This document shows, in pieces, positions 1 through 8,767 of a stretch of DNA of 64,000 nt. Below the pieces are notes generated by a model, which was given only the letters and a program-made list of their open reading frames with translations, was not told the DNA's origin and searched no databases. The stretch covers positions 2,418,001-2,482,000 of the forward strand of contig NZ_CP154262.1 of assembly GCF_039529835.1 (NCBI RefSeq), read 5' to 3'. The stretch is from Arthrobacter sp. TMP15 (GTDB taxonomy: Bacteria; Actinomycetota; Actinomycetes; Actinomycetales; Micrococcaceae). The position numbers and the translations under genes are program-made. How positions within the stretch are numbered: position 1 is the first letter of the stretch; each line of letters begins with the position of its first letter.

Positions 1-92
1 GGGTTGGCCAAAATGGCCTCACGCTCCGCGCTGCTCTTAGGGCTTTCATTGCGCTGCTGAGAAAAGGAATGCTCATTGGCGATCTGGGTCAT
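1..92 (-). CDS. ilvE: Branched-chain amino acid aminotransferase, N-terminal fragment cut by the window edge
   Basis: Reads leftward off the window; only 30 codons are visible. The start MTQIANEHSFSQQRNESPK, continuing to EREAILANP, resembles the N-terminus of actinobacterial IlvE, which transfers the amino group between glutamate and the branched-chain keto acids. The ATG at 92-90 is preceded by a GGAGG Shine-Dalgarno about 5 nt away, so the start is well supported. It lies downstream of leuB on the same strand, a usual pairing for leucine/valine/isoleucine synthesis. The 197 bp between leuB and this start show no clear hairpin terminator and no convincing promoter. Family is inferred from the N-terminus only. 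Confidence 0.75.
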   Translation of the reverse strand, partial: MTQIANEHSFSQQRNESPKSSAEREAILAN

Positions 93-289
93 GCTTCCTC
101 CACATGGTTGTGCCCGCCATCGGTAGTTCCAGCTTGAGGCGGAGTTCGGTACTTTTTTGGCGGATCCGACACTCCCGGACCCGCACTGTGAAACTACCTC
201 AACTGTAGTACCTACCCGGCGTGCTGTGACCCACTGCGCGTACTAGATTCATGTGCTGGCCAGTGGCAAGGCGCAGAAGTACGACGCCG

Positions 290-1372
290 TTAGAGAGCCG
301 CCGCTATAGCGTCACCAATGGCGCTGGTAGACCTGGGCGAGCCCGCTTCGCGGGTGGCAATATCTGCTGCAACTGCCGCCTCTATCTTTTGCGCTGCATT
401 GCTGTGACCCGCGTGGTGCAGCAGTAGCGCCGCTGAGAGGATGGCCGCCGTTGGATCCGCTTTTTGCTGGCCGGCAATATCCGGGGCAGAACCATGGACG
501 GGTTCAAACATGGACGGAGCCGTGCGGTCCATGTTGATATTTCCCGAGGCGGCCAAGCCGATTCCGCCTGTGACCGCCGCTGCCAGATCGGTCACGATGT
601 CCCCAAATAAGTTGTCGGTGACGATCACATCAAAACGTGCGGGATCGGTCACCAAAAAGATCATGGCAGCATCCACGTGCAGGTAATCTACTTTGACCTC
701 AGGGAAGTCCGCCGCCACAGCTTCAACTGTGCGCTTCCACAAGTGCCCGGCGTAAACCAGCACGTTGTGCTTGTGCACGTAGGTGAGCTTCTTGCGGGGA
801 CGCTCATTGGCGCGGCGGAAACCATCGCGGACCAAACGTTCCACACCGAATGCGGTGTTCACAGAGACTTCCGTGGCCACCTCGTGCGGGGTACCTTTAC
901 GCAACACTCCGCCGTTGCCAACATAAGGGCCCTCGGTTCCTTCGCGAACCACCACAAAGTCAATGGTGCCCGGATTCGCCAAGGGTGAGGCCACGCCGTC
1001 GTACAAGAAAGAAGGGCGCAGATTGACGTAATGATCCAGGCTAAATCGCAGCTTCAGGAGCATCTCGCGTTCAATCAGCCCGGAGGGAATGGAGGTATCC
1101 CCAGGTGCTGCACCCACGGCGCCAAAAAGAATGGCGTCATGGCTGCGCAGGGCCTCAATAGTGGAATCCGGCAGTGTCTCACCCGTGGCCAACCAGTGCT
1201 CAGCTCCGAGCAAGTAGTCAGTGAGCTTCAGGCCAAGGCCGTCACTGGCGCACACTTTTTTCAGGACCTTCACGGCCTCGGCGGTCACTTCGGGGCCAAT
1301 ACCGTCGCCTGCAATAACAGCAACGTCCAACACGGAAGGGTCCAGCACGGCAGTTTCAGTTGATGCGCTCAT
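290..1372 (-). CDS. leuB: 3-isopropylmalate dehydrogenase
   Basis: 360 residues, the usual size for LeuB. It oxidises and decarboxylates 3-isopropylmalate to 2-ketoisocaproate with NAD in leucine synthesis, in the cytoplasm. Seen: N-terminal [13 protein letters not shown] nucleotide/substrate loop (about residues 17-29), the metal-binding segment [12 protein letters not shown] (about 250), and [13 protein letters not shown] near 290, all typical of the isocitrate/isopropylmalate dehydrogenase family. The N-terminus carries about 15 extra residues ([15 protein letters not shown]) before the core; a slightly later start cannot be excluded because no strong Shine-Dalgarno precedes the ATG. An inverted repeat at 1413-1429 lies 41 bp upstream and may be its operator. 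ilvE follows on the same strand. Confidence 0.95.
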   Translation of the reverse strand: MSASTETAVLDPSVLDVAVIAGDGIGPEVTAEAVKVLKKVCASDGLGLKLTDYLLGAEHWLATGETLPDSTIEALRSHDAILFGAVGAAPGDTSIPSGLIEREMLLKLRFSLDHYVNLRPSFLYDGVASPLANPGTIDFVVVREGTEGPYVGNGGVLRKGTPHEVATEVSVNTAFGVERLVRDGFRRANERPRKKLTYVHKHNVLVYAGHLWKRTVEAVAADFPEVKVDYLHVDAAMIFLVTDPARFDVIVTDNLFGDIVTDLAAAVTGGIGLAASGNINMDRTAPSMFEPVHGSAPDIAGQQKADPTAAILSAALLLHHAGHSNAAQKIEAAVAADIATREAGSPRSTSAIGDAIAAAL

Positions 1373-1412
1373 AGTTTCAGGGTAACGAAACCATCCACAT
1401 GATGGTCAAAGC

Positions 1413-1429
1413 ATCTCACATAATGAGAT
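1413..1429 (-). promoter_or_regulatory. Candidate operator upstream of leuB (perfect inverted repeat)
   Basis: A 17-bp palindrome, ATCTCA-CATAA-TGAGAT, lies between the photolyase stop and leuB, 41 bp before the leuB start. On the leuB strand it contains TATGTGAGA, similar to the IclR-type LtbR/NdgR site recalled for leucine genes in actinobacteria (recalled form CA[TC]ATAGTGxGA). A related sequence precedes ilvB at 29858-29869. Assignment to that regulator is inference. Confidence 0.4.
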
Positions 1430-2826
1430 TAGGCCTTAATGGATGCGTAGCTTTCCAGTGCTTCGCGTCGGGTGACCTGCAGATCCACAATAGGCTCCGG
1501 GTAATCACTGGACAAAACCTCCGGCACCCACCGGCTGACATATTTCGCCGCAGGATCGAATTTCTTAGCCTGAGTCAGCGGATTAAAGATCCGAAAATAC
1601 GGAGAGGCATCCGCACCAGAACCTGCTACCCATTGCCAGTTTGCCGGATTGGAGGCAGCATCCGCATCAATTAAAGTATCCCAGAACCACTGCTCCCCCA
1701 CCCGCCAATCAAAGCCAAGGTTCTTCACCAGAAAACTGGCCGCAACCATCCGGACTCTGTTGTGCATCACCCCTGTGTGCCATAATTCCCGCTGACCGGC
1801 ATCCACCATTGGGATTCCTGTCTTACCCTGCTGCCAAGCGGCCAGGTGCTCGGCGGAACGTTCATCGCCACCGGCAGTCCGCCATGGAAAGTGATCAAAC
1901 TGTGGACGCAGATTGGTGGTGGCCAAATCCGGGTGGTGATACAACTGGTGCCAGCAAAATTCACGCCAGCCCAGCTCGGAGGCAAACACGGCGGGACCAG
2001 TTGATCCAGCCGGCGTGGAACTATGGGAGGTGGGACCGCTCTGGCGGATCTGCGCCAGTCCAGCCCATATCTGGAACGGGCTCAGCTGCCCCCAACGCAA
2101 GTAAGGTGAAAGCCGGCTTGTTCCGCGTTGGTCAGGCCTGTCGCGCGCGTCAGAGTAATCCCCTACCCGCTCATTGAGGAAATCAGCCAGCAGTTCATGG
2201 CCGGCCGCCGCCGTGGGCTGCCAGTTTTCACGCAGCCCGCCGGCCCAATCGGGGGTGGTGGGTAGCAAGTTCCAGCTTTCTAGCCCATCGCTTTCTGGCA
2301 GCGGAGCGCCAAAGCCTGATCCGGGGTCGGGATGGCCAAGCGGTGCCCTGAAGTCCTCGGTGGAGACTGTTCGCCAGAAAGGTGTGAAAACCTGATATGG
2401 ATTACCTGCCCCGGTGCGCACTTTCCATGGTTCATGCAAAAGGTTGGCTTGGAAGCTTTCGGCGTGGATGCCCTTGTCTCCCGCCCAGGACTTGACCGCT
2501 GCATCGACCTCTCGTTCCGGGCCGCCATAGCGTCGGTTCCAGTAGAGGGCTCCCGCTCCCAGCTCGGCGGCCAACTCGGTGACAACCCCAACGCCGGGGC
2601 CACGGCGCAGGATTAGCTCAATACCCAGCTGGGCAAGTTCAGCTCGAAGGTCTACAAGTGCGTAGTGTAGCCACCACTTCACGGCCCCACCCAGTGCCCG
2701 GATACCCGGGGACTCCTCATCCAGGACGTAGAGCGCCACAGCGGAACCTTCCCCGGTAGCAGCTAGTAAAGCGGGGTTGTCGGCCACGCGCAAGTCATCG
2801 CGGAACCAGACGATAGAGACATTCAT
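1429..2826 (-). CDS. phr: Deoxyribodipyrimidine photolyase (cryptochrome/photolyase family, class I)
   Basis: 465 residues. Repairs UV-induced cyclobutane pyrimidine dimers using FAD and blue light. The N-terminal alpha/beta domain begins NVSIVWFRDDLRVADNPAL (antenna-cofactor domain). The FAD-binding helical half shows TSRLSPYLRWGQLSPFQIW, SELGWREFCWHQLYHH, and the family signature around WFWDTLIDADAASNPANWQW followed by GADASPYFRIFNP. Start ATG at 2826 has AAAGG about 8 nt upstream. It reads in the same direction as the carotenoid genes and begins 101 bp after crtEb, so read-through from the crt operon is possible; both protect against light damage. The exact lesion specificity cannot be told from sequence alone. 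Confidence 0.93.
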   Translation of the reverse strand: MNVSIVWFRDDLRVADNPALLAATGEGSAVALYVLDEESPGIRALGGAVKWWLHYALVDLRAELAQLGIELILRRGPGVGVVTELAAELGAGALYWNRRYGGPEREVDAAVKSWAGDKGIHAESFQANLLHEPWKVRTGAGNPYQVFTPFWRTVSTEDFRAPLGHPDPGSGFGAPLPESDGLESWNLLPTTPDWAGGLRENWQPTAAAGHELLADFLNERVGDYSDARDRPDQRGTSRLSPYLRWGQLSPFQIWAGLAQIRQSGPTSHSSTPAGSTGPAVFASELGWREFCWHQLYHHPDLATTNLRPQFDHFPWRTAGGDERSAEHLAAWQQGKTGIPMVDAGQRELWHTGVMHNRVRMVAASFLVKNLGFDWRVGEQWFWDTLIDADAASNPANWQWVAGSGADASPYFRIFNPLTQAKKFDPAAKYVSRWVPEVLSSDYPEPIVDLQVTRREALESYASIKA

Positions 2827-2843
2827 GAGTAGGCCTTTCGGTA

Positions 2844-2893
2844 CTTGAGTAGCTGGGTCGCTTGGGTAGCTGGGTCGCTTGGTTACTGGGTCA
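2844..2893. repeat. Short tandem repeat, three 16-17 bp units
   Basis: Three consecutive degenerate units with the core CTTGxGTAGCTGGGTCG occupy 2844-2860, 2861-2877 and 2878-2893 in the gap between crtEb and the photolyase gene. No function is evident; copy-number change here would alter the spacing between the two genes. Confidence 0.75.
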
Positions 2894-2926
2894 CTTCGAA
2901 GCGGAGCGGTTCCAGGGCAACGATTA

Positions 2927-3778
2927 CTAGCTGCCTCGGAGAATCAGCCAGATCAAAGTCAACGTGACAAGGAATCCGGTGAGGTAGTTCAGCCATAGGA
3001 ATCTCTTCCAAGCAACATTGGCGCTTGCGGAGGTGGCATCGGTGACACGTAGATAGGGGCCAACATTGATTAAGTAAGGCACGGCCAACACGGCAGCAAA
3101 GGGTGCTGGGGTCCATAGCATCAGCACGCCCGCCATGGCGTAGGCAATAAAGGAAAACCACGCGGTGAAGCGGGCACCAAGCACTGTACCAATGGAGGCA
3201 ATATTCGCCTCTCGATCCGGTACAACATCCTGCACAGCACCAAAGGCATGGCTGGCCATGCCCCACAGGAAGAAGGCCAATAACACGGCCCAAACTGCGG
3301 GGGAAAACTCAGCGTTAACCAAGGCCAAGCCGTATACGGCAGGAGAGACAAAATGCGTGCTTGAGGTAATGGAATCCAGGAACGGACGTTCCTTGAAACG
3401 CAGAACTGGCGCGCTATAAGCCACTACGGCGAACAAGGATACGGTTAGAACAATATTTGCACCCACACCCCCTTGGGTGGCCAGGACCAGCACAAATGGT
3501 GCAGTGGCAATGACGGCGGCCCAGAGCACAAAACGGTGGTGGCGGCGGTCCAAAACCGCGCCTTCTACTCCCCCTTTGCGGGCATTGAGTAGATCCGATT
3601 CGTAGTCAAAAACATCATTGATGCCGTACATCAAGAGGTTGTAAGGGATCAGGAAGAATATTGTTCCCACCACAAATACCCAGTCGATCCGTCCCGTCAC
3701 CAAAAAGTAGGCTGCTGCGAAGGGATAGGCCGTATTGACCCAAGAAACAGGGCGTGAAGTCACAAATAAATTCTTCAT
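2927..3778 (-). CDS. crtEb: Lycopene elongase (UbiA-type prenyltransferase, CrtEb)
   Basis: 283 residues, polytopic membrane protein of the UbiA family. CrtEb adds C5 units to both ends of lycopene to give the acyclic C50 carotenoid flavuxanthin. Seen: first Asp-rich motif NDVFDYESD (about residues 52-60) and second motif QDVVPDREANIAS (about 180), both needed for Mg-diphosphate binding, with about eight hydrophobic segments. The chosen start MKNLFVTSRP at 3778 overlaps the crtYf stop as ATGA and has GGAGG about 8 nt upstream; a 10-residue upstream extension is possible but less likely. Last gene of the coupled crt cluster. Confidence 0.93.
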   Translation of the reverse strand: MKNLFVTSRPVSWVNTAYPFAAAYFLVTGRIDWVFVVGTIFFLIPYNLLMYGINDVFDYESDLLNARKGGVEGAVLDRRHHRFVLWAAVIATAPFVLVLATQGGVGANIVLTVSLFAVVAYSAPVLRFKERPFLDSITSSTHFVSPAVYGLALVNAEFSPAVWAVLLAFFLWGMASHAFGAVQDVVPDREANIASIGTVLGARFTAWFSFIAYAMAGVLMLWTPAPFAAVLAVPYLINVGPYLRVTDATSASANVAWKRFLWLNYLTGFLVTLTLIWLILRGS

Positions 3779-4083
3779 GATTTTTTCCTCCCTGTCAGCA
3801 ACAACCAAAGCCCTGGTAGCAGCAGCACCCCACCAAGCGGGTACGCAAAGTCTTCAATGGGAGCCAGACCAATGTGCAAACCGTTAAGCGTCTCACCAGC
3901 GTAGTCAAAGAGACCCGAAGCAATCATCAGGTTGTCGAAGACCACCGTCAGCCCCACCATGACGAGCAGAGAAACAAGAACAGCGGTACTCACCGTCCGT
4001 TTCTTTGGGCAGCGCCACAGGGCCGCTACGAAGATCAGAGCAGCTAGCGAAAGGAAGATTGCATTGAGCTGAAGAAAATTCAT
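3775..4083 (-). CDS. crtYf: C50 carotenoid epsilon-cyclase subunit CrtYf (lycopene cyclase domain)
   Basis: 102 residues with three hydrophobic helices, the normal size for one half of the heterodimeric bacterial C50 carotenoid cyclase. CrtYe and CrtYf together cyclise flavuxanthin to decaprenoxanthin in the membrane. The family feature LAPIEDFAYPLGGVLLLPGLW near residue 75 is visible. Overlaps crtYe upstream and crtEb downstream, each by ATGA, so the two cyclase halves and the elongase should be made together. Assignment rests on size, domain and position. Confidence 0.9.
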   Translation of the reverse strand: MNFLQLNAIFLSLAALIFVAALWRCPKKRTVSTAVLVSLLVMVGLTVVFDNLMIASGLFDYAGETLNGLHIGLAPIEDFAYPLGGVLLLPGLWLLLTGRKKS

Positions 4084-4451
4084 CCCTGCCCACCTCCTGG
4101 TTGGTGTTCCGGTTGGTGGTTTCCACGCCGGCGTCCACGCTTAGTTGCCCGCGATAGCACTCGCTGAGCTCCGGTAAAGAGAATCATCGTTTGATAGCAC
4201 AAGAACAGCAGGAAAAATGCTTCTTCCAGTGGCAGTTGCTCCCCGATCATGATCCCCGTCATCAGCGGGGAATCGCGGTGTAAGAAGATGCCAACAGCAA
4301 TGGCCCACACATCCCAGGCCAGGAAAAAAGCTGTACCCAGAAGAAGGACTGCGGCGCCGGCAAGTGGCTTGTCAAAGAGGAACAGTTTCCACCGGGCATC
4401 GATAAGTGCCATGCACCCTAACAGGGCCAGCAGAATAGAGAGATAAATCAT
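4080..4451 (-). CDS. crtYe: C50 carotenoid epsilon-cyclase subunit CrtYe (lycopene cyclase domain)
   Basis: 123 residues; three membrane helices and the acidic family motif QLPLEEAFFLLFLCYQT (about residues 71-87), matching the conserved P-x-E-E segment of lycopene cyclase domains. Partner of CrtYf. The last 20 residues (RGRRRGNHQPEHQPGGGQG) are polar and low-complexity. Overlaps crtI upstream and crtYf downstream through ATGA junctions. Confidence 0.9.
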   Translation of the reverse strand: MIYLSILLALLGCMALIDARWKLFLFDKPLAGAAVLLLGTAFFLAWDVWAIAVGIFLHRDSPLMTGIMIGEQLPLEEAFFLLFLCYQTMILFTGAQRVLSRATKRGRRRGNHQPEHQPGGGQG

Positions 4452-6103
4452 GTGGCATCCACCGGTGCATCCAAGGGCTGTGCATCCAAGGGTCCTGCAT
4501 CCAAGGGTCCTGCGGTGGTGTCACCGCGGACCAATTTAAGCACTATTTCTGCGCTGATCATGCACATGGGCACACCGATTCCGGGCCGAACGGAGCTTCC
4601 TGCATAGTACAACCCTGCCACCTTGGCGTTGCTGTTGCCCGGGCGCAGGAACGCACTTTGAGTCAGGGTGTGGGCCAGGCCTAATGCGCTCCCTTTCCAT
4701 GCGTTGAAGTTATCTTCAAAATCCGCTGGGCCGTAGCTGCGCCGGACCACAATGCGTTCTGCCAGATCCGGGGTGTTAGTCCACGTGGCAAGTTGGGCGA
4801 TGGCCGCATCGGCAACTTTTTCCACCTCAGGTGAGCCAGCGCCGTCGTGCCCGCCCTTCCCCCACTTCGTCAACGCCGGGGCCGGAATCAAAAAAAACAG
4901 GTTCTCGCTGCCAGCTGGAGCCACTGTAGGATCTGTGGCGCTGGGGCGACTGACGTACAAGGACGTGGTGCTGGCAAGCGCCTGGCCATCAGTGATGCGG
5001 GCAAAGTTGTCCTGCCAGTCGTCGGTGAAGAGCAGGTTGTGATGGGCAAATTCTGCCAAGGTGCCGCTGACACCAAGGCAGACAAGGACGGCGCTGATAC
5101 CCGGATCAGTCTTCTCCCATTTGCTTTCTTTTCGCATGCGCAATGGCTCCGGAAGCAGCGCCGTCTCTACGTGGTGCAGATCCGCAGCCCCCACAACAAG
5201 GTCGGCACTCAATCTGTGCCCAGCACCGGCGTTGTCTTGCCAGGCAACTCCCTCGCAGCGAGCTTTTTTCCCGGCCGTTTTGGTGAGAATCTGCGTTGCT
5301 GTGGCACTGGTGATGATATTTACCCCTGCCGTACGGGCCACACGCTCCATCGCATCAACAACGGCGGCGAATCCGCCTTGCGGGTACAACACCCCATCCT
5401 GTAAATCCAGATGGCTCATCAGATGATAAATAGAGGGCGCCTTGTAGGGGCTGGTGCCCAGAAAAACAGCAGGATAACCCAGCACTTTTTGTTGCAGTGG
5501 ATGTGTAAAGCGTGCCGCCACAAAGCCGTGCAACTTCTGCGTCAGAAGCTTGGCAAGCCTGGGCGCATGGCGAAGAACCTGAGGGCTAAGGAAGCCGCGA
5601 AGAGTACTAAATGGATCATAAAGAAAGTGCTTTTTGGCCAAGTTGTAGGCCAGCTCGGCGGAGTCCAGGTAGCGTTCCAGCTCTTCTCCGGAGCCCGGTT
5701 CTTGGGACTCGAAAAGGGCCGTGGCCAGTCCACGTCCTGTCCGGACTTCGGTTGAGTCCGTGCCTGGCTGCGCTTTCCCGTCACTGCCGATGCTGCCGAT
5801 GTTGGCCGCGGCAACCAAATTTGGGGAGTTCCATAATTTGTAGGCCGGATCCAGCCTGACTAGCTCCAGCTCGGCAGCCGCGCTAGTGCCCATCATGGCG
5901 AACCAGTGGTCAATGACTTCCGGCATGAGGTACCAACTAGGCCCGGTGTCAAAACTGAATCCTTCACTTTCCCACCTGCCCGCACGGCCGCCAAGCTGAT
6001 CCCCTTTTTCCAGAATCGTGACAGCGTGCCCGTCCCTTGCCAAGAGCCCAGCCGTGGCTAACCCTGAGATGCCTCCACCAATGACGACGCATGTTCGGTT
6101 CAT
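4448..6103 (-). CDS. crtI: Phytoene desaturase CrtI
   Basis: 551 residues. Introduces four double bonds to turn phytoene into lycopene, using FAD at the membrane surface. The N-terminus VVIGGGISGLATAGLLARDG is the dinucleotide-binding fold, followed by GRAGRWESEGFSFDTGPSWY; the C-terminal signature GLYYAGSSVRPGIGVPMCM (about residues 497-515) is typical of CrtI. Beyond this, the last about 25 residues contain three PLDA units (GPLDAGPLDAQPLDAPVDAT), encoded by a short direct repeat at 4455-4512 and not expected in the family core. Start overlaps the crtB stop as ATGA. Confidence 0.95.
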   Translation of the reverse strand: MNRTCVVIGGGISGLATAGLLARDGHAVTILEKGDQLGGRAGRWESEGFSFDTGPSWYLMPEVIDHWFAMMGTSAAAELELVRLDPAYKLWNSPNLVAAANIGSIGSDGKAQPGTDSTEVRTGRGLATALFESQEPGSGEELERYLDSAELAYNLAKKHFLYDPFSTLRGFLSPQVLRHAPRLAKLLTQKLHGFVAARFTHPLQQKVLGYPAVFLGTSPYKAPSIYHLMSHLDLQDGVLYPQGGFAAVVDAMERVARTAGVNIITSATATQILTKTAGKKARCEGVAWQDNAGAGHRLSADLVVGAADLHHVETALLPEPLRMRKESKWEKTDPGISAVLVCLGVSGTLAEFAHHNLLFTDDWQDNFARITDGQALASTTSLYVSRPSATDPTVAPAGSENLFFLIPAPALTKWGKGGHDGAGSPEVEKVADAAIAQLATWTNTPDLAERIVVRRSYGPADFEDNFNAWKGSALGLAHTLTQSAFLRPGNSNAKVAGLYYAGSSVRPGIGVPMCMISAEIVLKLVRGDTTAGPLDAGPLDAQPLDAPVDAT

Positions 6104-7005
6104 AGGTGTGCCTCCTGTGGCAAAAGCTTGCGGGGGTTGATCCGGGTAGTGCTGGTGAATACTCGCAAAGCTATACAGACTTTTTGCCAGTCAGGCACGC
6201 GGACTCGACGTTTCACCAGATTGGCGGCCGGTACTTTTCCGATCCGATCTACAAGCGCTAGAAACAAATCATGCGCCAAGCGCACAGCGCGTTGCGCCGG
6301 GGGTGCAAGAAACACCATGCCTGCCCTGGCTGCAGCAAGGTCGTCCCGGATGTCCTGCAGCAGTTCGCGTTTATGCGCATCGTTGAAAACAGACGGGTCC
6401 AACCCGGGAAAATAAAAACGGCCCAAGTCACCACTGTCAGCACCTAAATCACGCAAAAAATTCACTTTTTGAAATGCGGCACCCAAACTACGAGCGGAAT
6501 GGATCAGCTCCTGTTCATGACCGGGCACGGAGCCTTTCATGGTTTGGAAAACCTGCAGGCACATAAGACCCACCACTTCTGCAGAACCATAAATGTATTC
6601 CGCTAAAGTTTCCGCGGAATGCACTGTTTCAAGCACATCCGTTCGCATCGAAGCAAAAAAGGGTTTCGTCAACTGGGCATCAATGCCCACCTGCCGCGCC
6701 GTCAAGGCAAAAGCATGAACCACCATGTTGGTGCTGTAGCCACACTCCAAAGCCTTTTCGGTTTCCTGTTCCAAATTATCAAGTTGCCAACACACTTCTT
6801 GCGCATCGAGCCCGGCCGCGGCAGCAGCGCCGTCGACCACTTCATCAGCAATCCGGACCAAAGCGTAGATATTCTCGATGTGGCGGCGCTCTTTACGCCC
6901 CAAAATCCAGCAGGCCAGCCCAAACGAGGTTGAATAGCTGCCAATCACCACCCCTGCACTGCGGGTGGCGGTATCTGAGTAATGCCCTAAGGGATCCATT
7001 CCCAT
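6100..7005 (-). CDS. crtB: Phytoene synthase CrtB
   Basis: 301 residues. Condenses two GGPP into phytoene, the first committed carotenoid step. Seen: SYSTSFGLACWILG near residue 23, first Asp-rich motif RIADEVVDG (about residue 53-60) and second motif FLRDLGADSGDLGRFYFP (about 185). The start MGMDPLG at 7005 lies 2 nt after the crtE stop; the longer reading MPHLRSRPDK would overlap crtE and is not preferred. AAGGA lies about 11 nt upstream. The downstream junction with crtI is ATGA. Confidence 0.94.
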   Translation of the reverse strand: MGMDPLGHYSDTATRSAGVVIGSYSTSFGLACWILGRKERRHIENIYALVRIADEVVDGAAAAAGLDAQEVCWQLDNLEQETEKALECGYSTNMVVHAFALTARQVGIDAQLTKPFFASMRTDVLETVHSAETLAEYIYGSAEVVGLMCLQVFQTMKGSVPGHEQELIHSARSLGAAFQKVNFLRDLGADSGDLGRFYFPGLDPSVFNDAHKRELLQDIRDDLAAARAGMVFLAPPAQRAVRLAHDLFLALVDRIGKVPAANLVKRRVRVPDWQKVCIALRVFTSTTRINPRKLLPQEAHL

Positions 7006-7007
7006 GC

Positions 7008-8120
7008 TTAGTTTTTCCTTGTCAGGACGTGATCGCAGATGCGGCAAAGTTCGGAATAGAGCGCTTCTGGCAGTTCCAGCTGCCCTGCCTTATCCAAAGC
7101 ATCCGAAACCAGGGATTCGGCCAGACCCACAGCAAAGTCCTGCGCCCCTAGTTGGTGGAGGACCTCACGCATGGAATCCGTGCTTGCCCGCCCTGCCTTG
7201 AACGACTCCAAAGCAGCTACAAACTCATGGGAGCCTTGGGCAAAGGTGGTCAAGATGGTGCGTTTACCCTCGCGAAGGTCAGAGTCAACCGACTTGCCAG
7301 TCTGGGCGGATTCGCCGAATGTTCCCAGAACATCGTCAATGATTTGGTACGCAATGCCAATGTCGCGGCCCACCGAGGCCAACGCATCGGCAGTGTCTAC
7401 CGACTCGCCCGCCAACAACGCTCCGGCACGCAGGGGCATTTCAAAAGAATAAACAGCGGTTTTTAGCCGTTCCATGTTCAGCACTTCTGGCAGTTGGGCA
7501 TCCAAGCCCCCCAGTGAGAACAACAAGTCATCGAGTTCACCGGCGGCAGCGGCAAAAATTGCCTCGTGCATGGTTTCCAGGATCAGCATGCTGTGCGGGT
7601 GGGACAGTGCGGCCGAAGTAGCCAAGCGAAGTGATCCTGTCAGCAACAGATCTCCGGCAATAATGGCGGCGGAAAATCCGGCATGATCAGCGTCAGCATC
7701 ATCATGGCCAAGAGAGGCCGCCATATCCCGGTAATTTGCGCCAATGGTGGCCGTGCCTCGGCGGATAAAGTCCCTGTCAATGACGTCGTCATGCACCAGC
7801 AATGCTGCGTGCAGGATCTCAAAGGCCGCGGCCATGTCTGCGCAGGCACGCAGATTGCTGCCACCAAACGCCGAATATGTCATATAAACCAGCTTGGGAC
7901 GCATCCATTTACCACCATCGGTGGTCTGAGCCATCCGATTCCAAAGAGAGCTGAACGCCGGTGAGTAGTTGCGTGCGCGCTCCTCGTGTCCGGCAAAATA
8001 CTCGTGTAATGACGCCTGAACCTGCACCTTGAAAGAACCCCAATCCGGCGTCCCCGCACTGATCATAGGCTCTCCCAAAGCCGGTCTATCAGCCGAAACG
8101 CTGCTCCTGCGATCCGTCAT
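7008..8120 (-). CDS. crtE: Geranylgeranyl diphosphate synthase CrtE (polyprenyl synthetase)
   Basis: About 370 residues. Makes GGPP from IPP and allylic diphosphates for CrtB. Two Asp-rich motifs are visible: HDDVIDRD near residue 112 and QIIDDVLG near residue 262, plus a KTAVYSFEMPLRAGA segment between them. Start choice: ATG at 8120 (MTDRRSSVS) has a strong GAGGTGG 4-5 nt upstream. In-frame starts also exist at 8165 (ATG) and 8168 (GTG), overlapping the marR stop as GTGATG; these would add 15-16 residues and give tight coupling to marR. Second gene of the operon. Confidence 0.92.
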   Translation of the reverse strand: MTDRRSSVSADRPALGEPMISAGTPDWGSFKVQVQASLHEYFAGHEERARNYSPAFSSLWNRMAQTTDGGKWMRPKLVYMTYSAFGGSNLRACADMAAAFEILHAALLVHDDVIDRDFIRRGTATIGANYRDMAASLGHDDADADHAGFSAAIIAGDLLLTGSLRLATSAALSHPHSMLILETMHEAIFAAAAGELDDLLFSLGGLDAQLPEVLNMERLKTAVYSFEMPLRAGALLAGESVDTADALASVGRDIGIAYQIIDDVLGTFGESAQTGKSVDSDLREGKRTILTTFAQGSHEFVAALESFKAGRASTDSMREVLHQLGAQDFAVGLAESLVSDALDKAGQLELPEALYSELCRICDHVLTRKN

Positions 8121-8164
8121 GGTTCCACCTCGTAACGTGTCTGGACCTTGATTGGTTGTTGGCA

Positions 8165-8683
8165 TCACTGCACACCTTTAGCTAGTGCTTGGGTCTGGGT
8201 AAGGTCTGGAAATTTGGCTTCGAGGTCGCTAATGCGGCTGGTAATCGATTCCACCACACCGCTAAGGAAATCTACTAGCACCCGCTGTCCCTCGTCATCG
8301 TAACCGCGGGCTTTTCTATCCACTGCCAAGATCATGGGCATGAGTTTTTCCATGGTTGCACGGACCGATTCCGGGCTTGGACTGATCACTGAGCGGCGTC
8401 TGTCGGTGGGATGCGGTGTCCGCTGGACATGGCCTTTGCTCACCAACCGATCGATCACTGTGGTGGTGGCCGCAGGGGTCAGATGGAGTAATTGGGCTAA
8501 CTCGCCCGGAGACATCGACATCCGTTTCATCAGATGCTGCATTGCCGCAAAGTCCGTTTCATTGACGTCCATTGAACGCCGCATGATGAACTCCATTTCC
8601 TCGTTCAGAACGAGAATCTCGCGAACCAAAACCGAAGCCTGGTGCATCTGGCCCCGAGGTGAAATACCTTGGCCATTGACCAT
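8165..8683 (-). CDS. MarR-family transcriptional regulator heading the carotenoid operon (CrtR-like)
   Basis: About 172 residues with a winged helix-turn-helix: SMSPGELAQLLHLTPAATTT as the recognition unit and HPTDRRRSVISPSPE as the wing. In corynebacteria a MarR-type CrtR, at the head of the crt operon, represses it and responds to isoprenoid diphosphates; the same role here is inferred from position. Start: ATG 8683 (MVNGQG) has GGAG 6 nt upstream. A TTG at 8695 would add four residues but sits where the transcript would start if 8702-8707 (TATAAT on this strand) is the -10. Divergent from the SDR/DUF2867 gene. Confidence 0.88.
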   Translation of the reverse strand: MVNGQGISPRGQMHQASVLVREILVLNEEMEFIMRRSMDVNETDFAAMQHLMKRMSMSPGELAQLLHLTPAATTTVIDRLVSKGHVQRTPHPTDRRRSVISPSPESVRATMEKLMPMILAVDRKARGYDDEGQRVLVDFLSGVVESITSRISDLEAKFPDLTQTQALAKGVQ

Positions 8684-8697
8684 ATCCGACTCCAAAG

Positions 8698-8718
8698 TTT
8701 GATTATAAGAAAATCTAA
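8698..8718. promoter_or_regulatory. Divergent promoter with candidate MarR operator
   Basis: The sequence TTTGATT-ATAAGAA-AATCTAA is an imperfect inverted repeat (6 of 7 positions) with a 7-bp centre. On the minus strand it contains a perfect TATAAT (8707-8702) 19 bp before the marR ATG, so a bound regulator would block the crt promoter. No good -35 was found at 17 bp, consistent with a regulated or weak promoter. Autoregulation is inference. Confidence 0.5.
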
Positions 8719-8767
8719 CTACATAATGGTGGAACGAAGTCGTTTTGTCGAGCCGGAGGTAGTGAAC

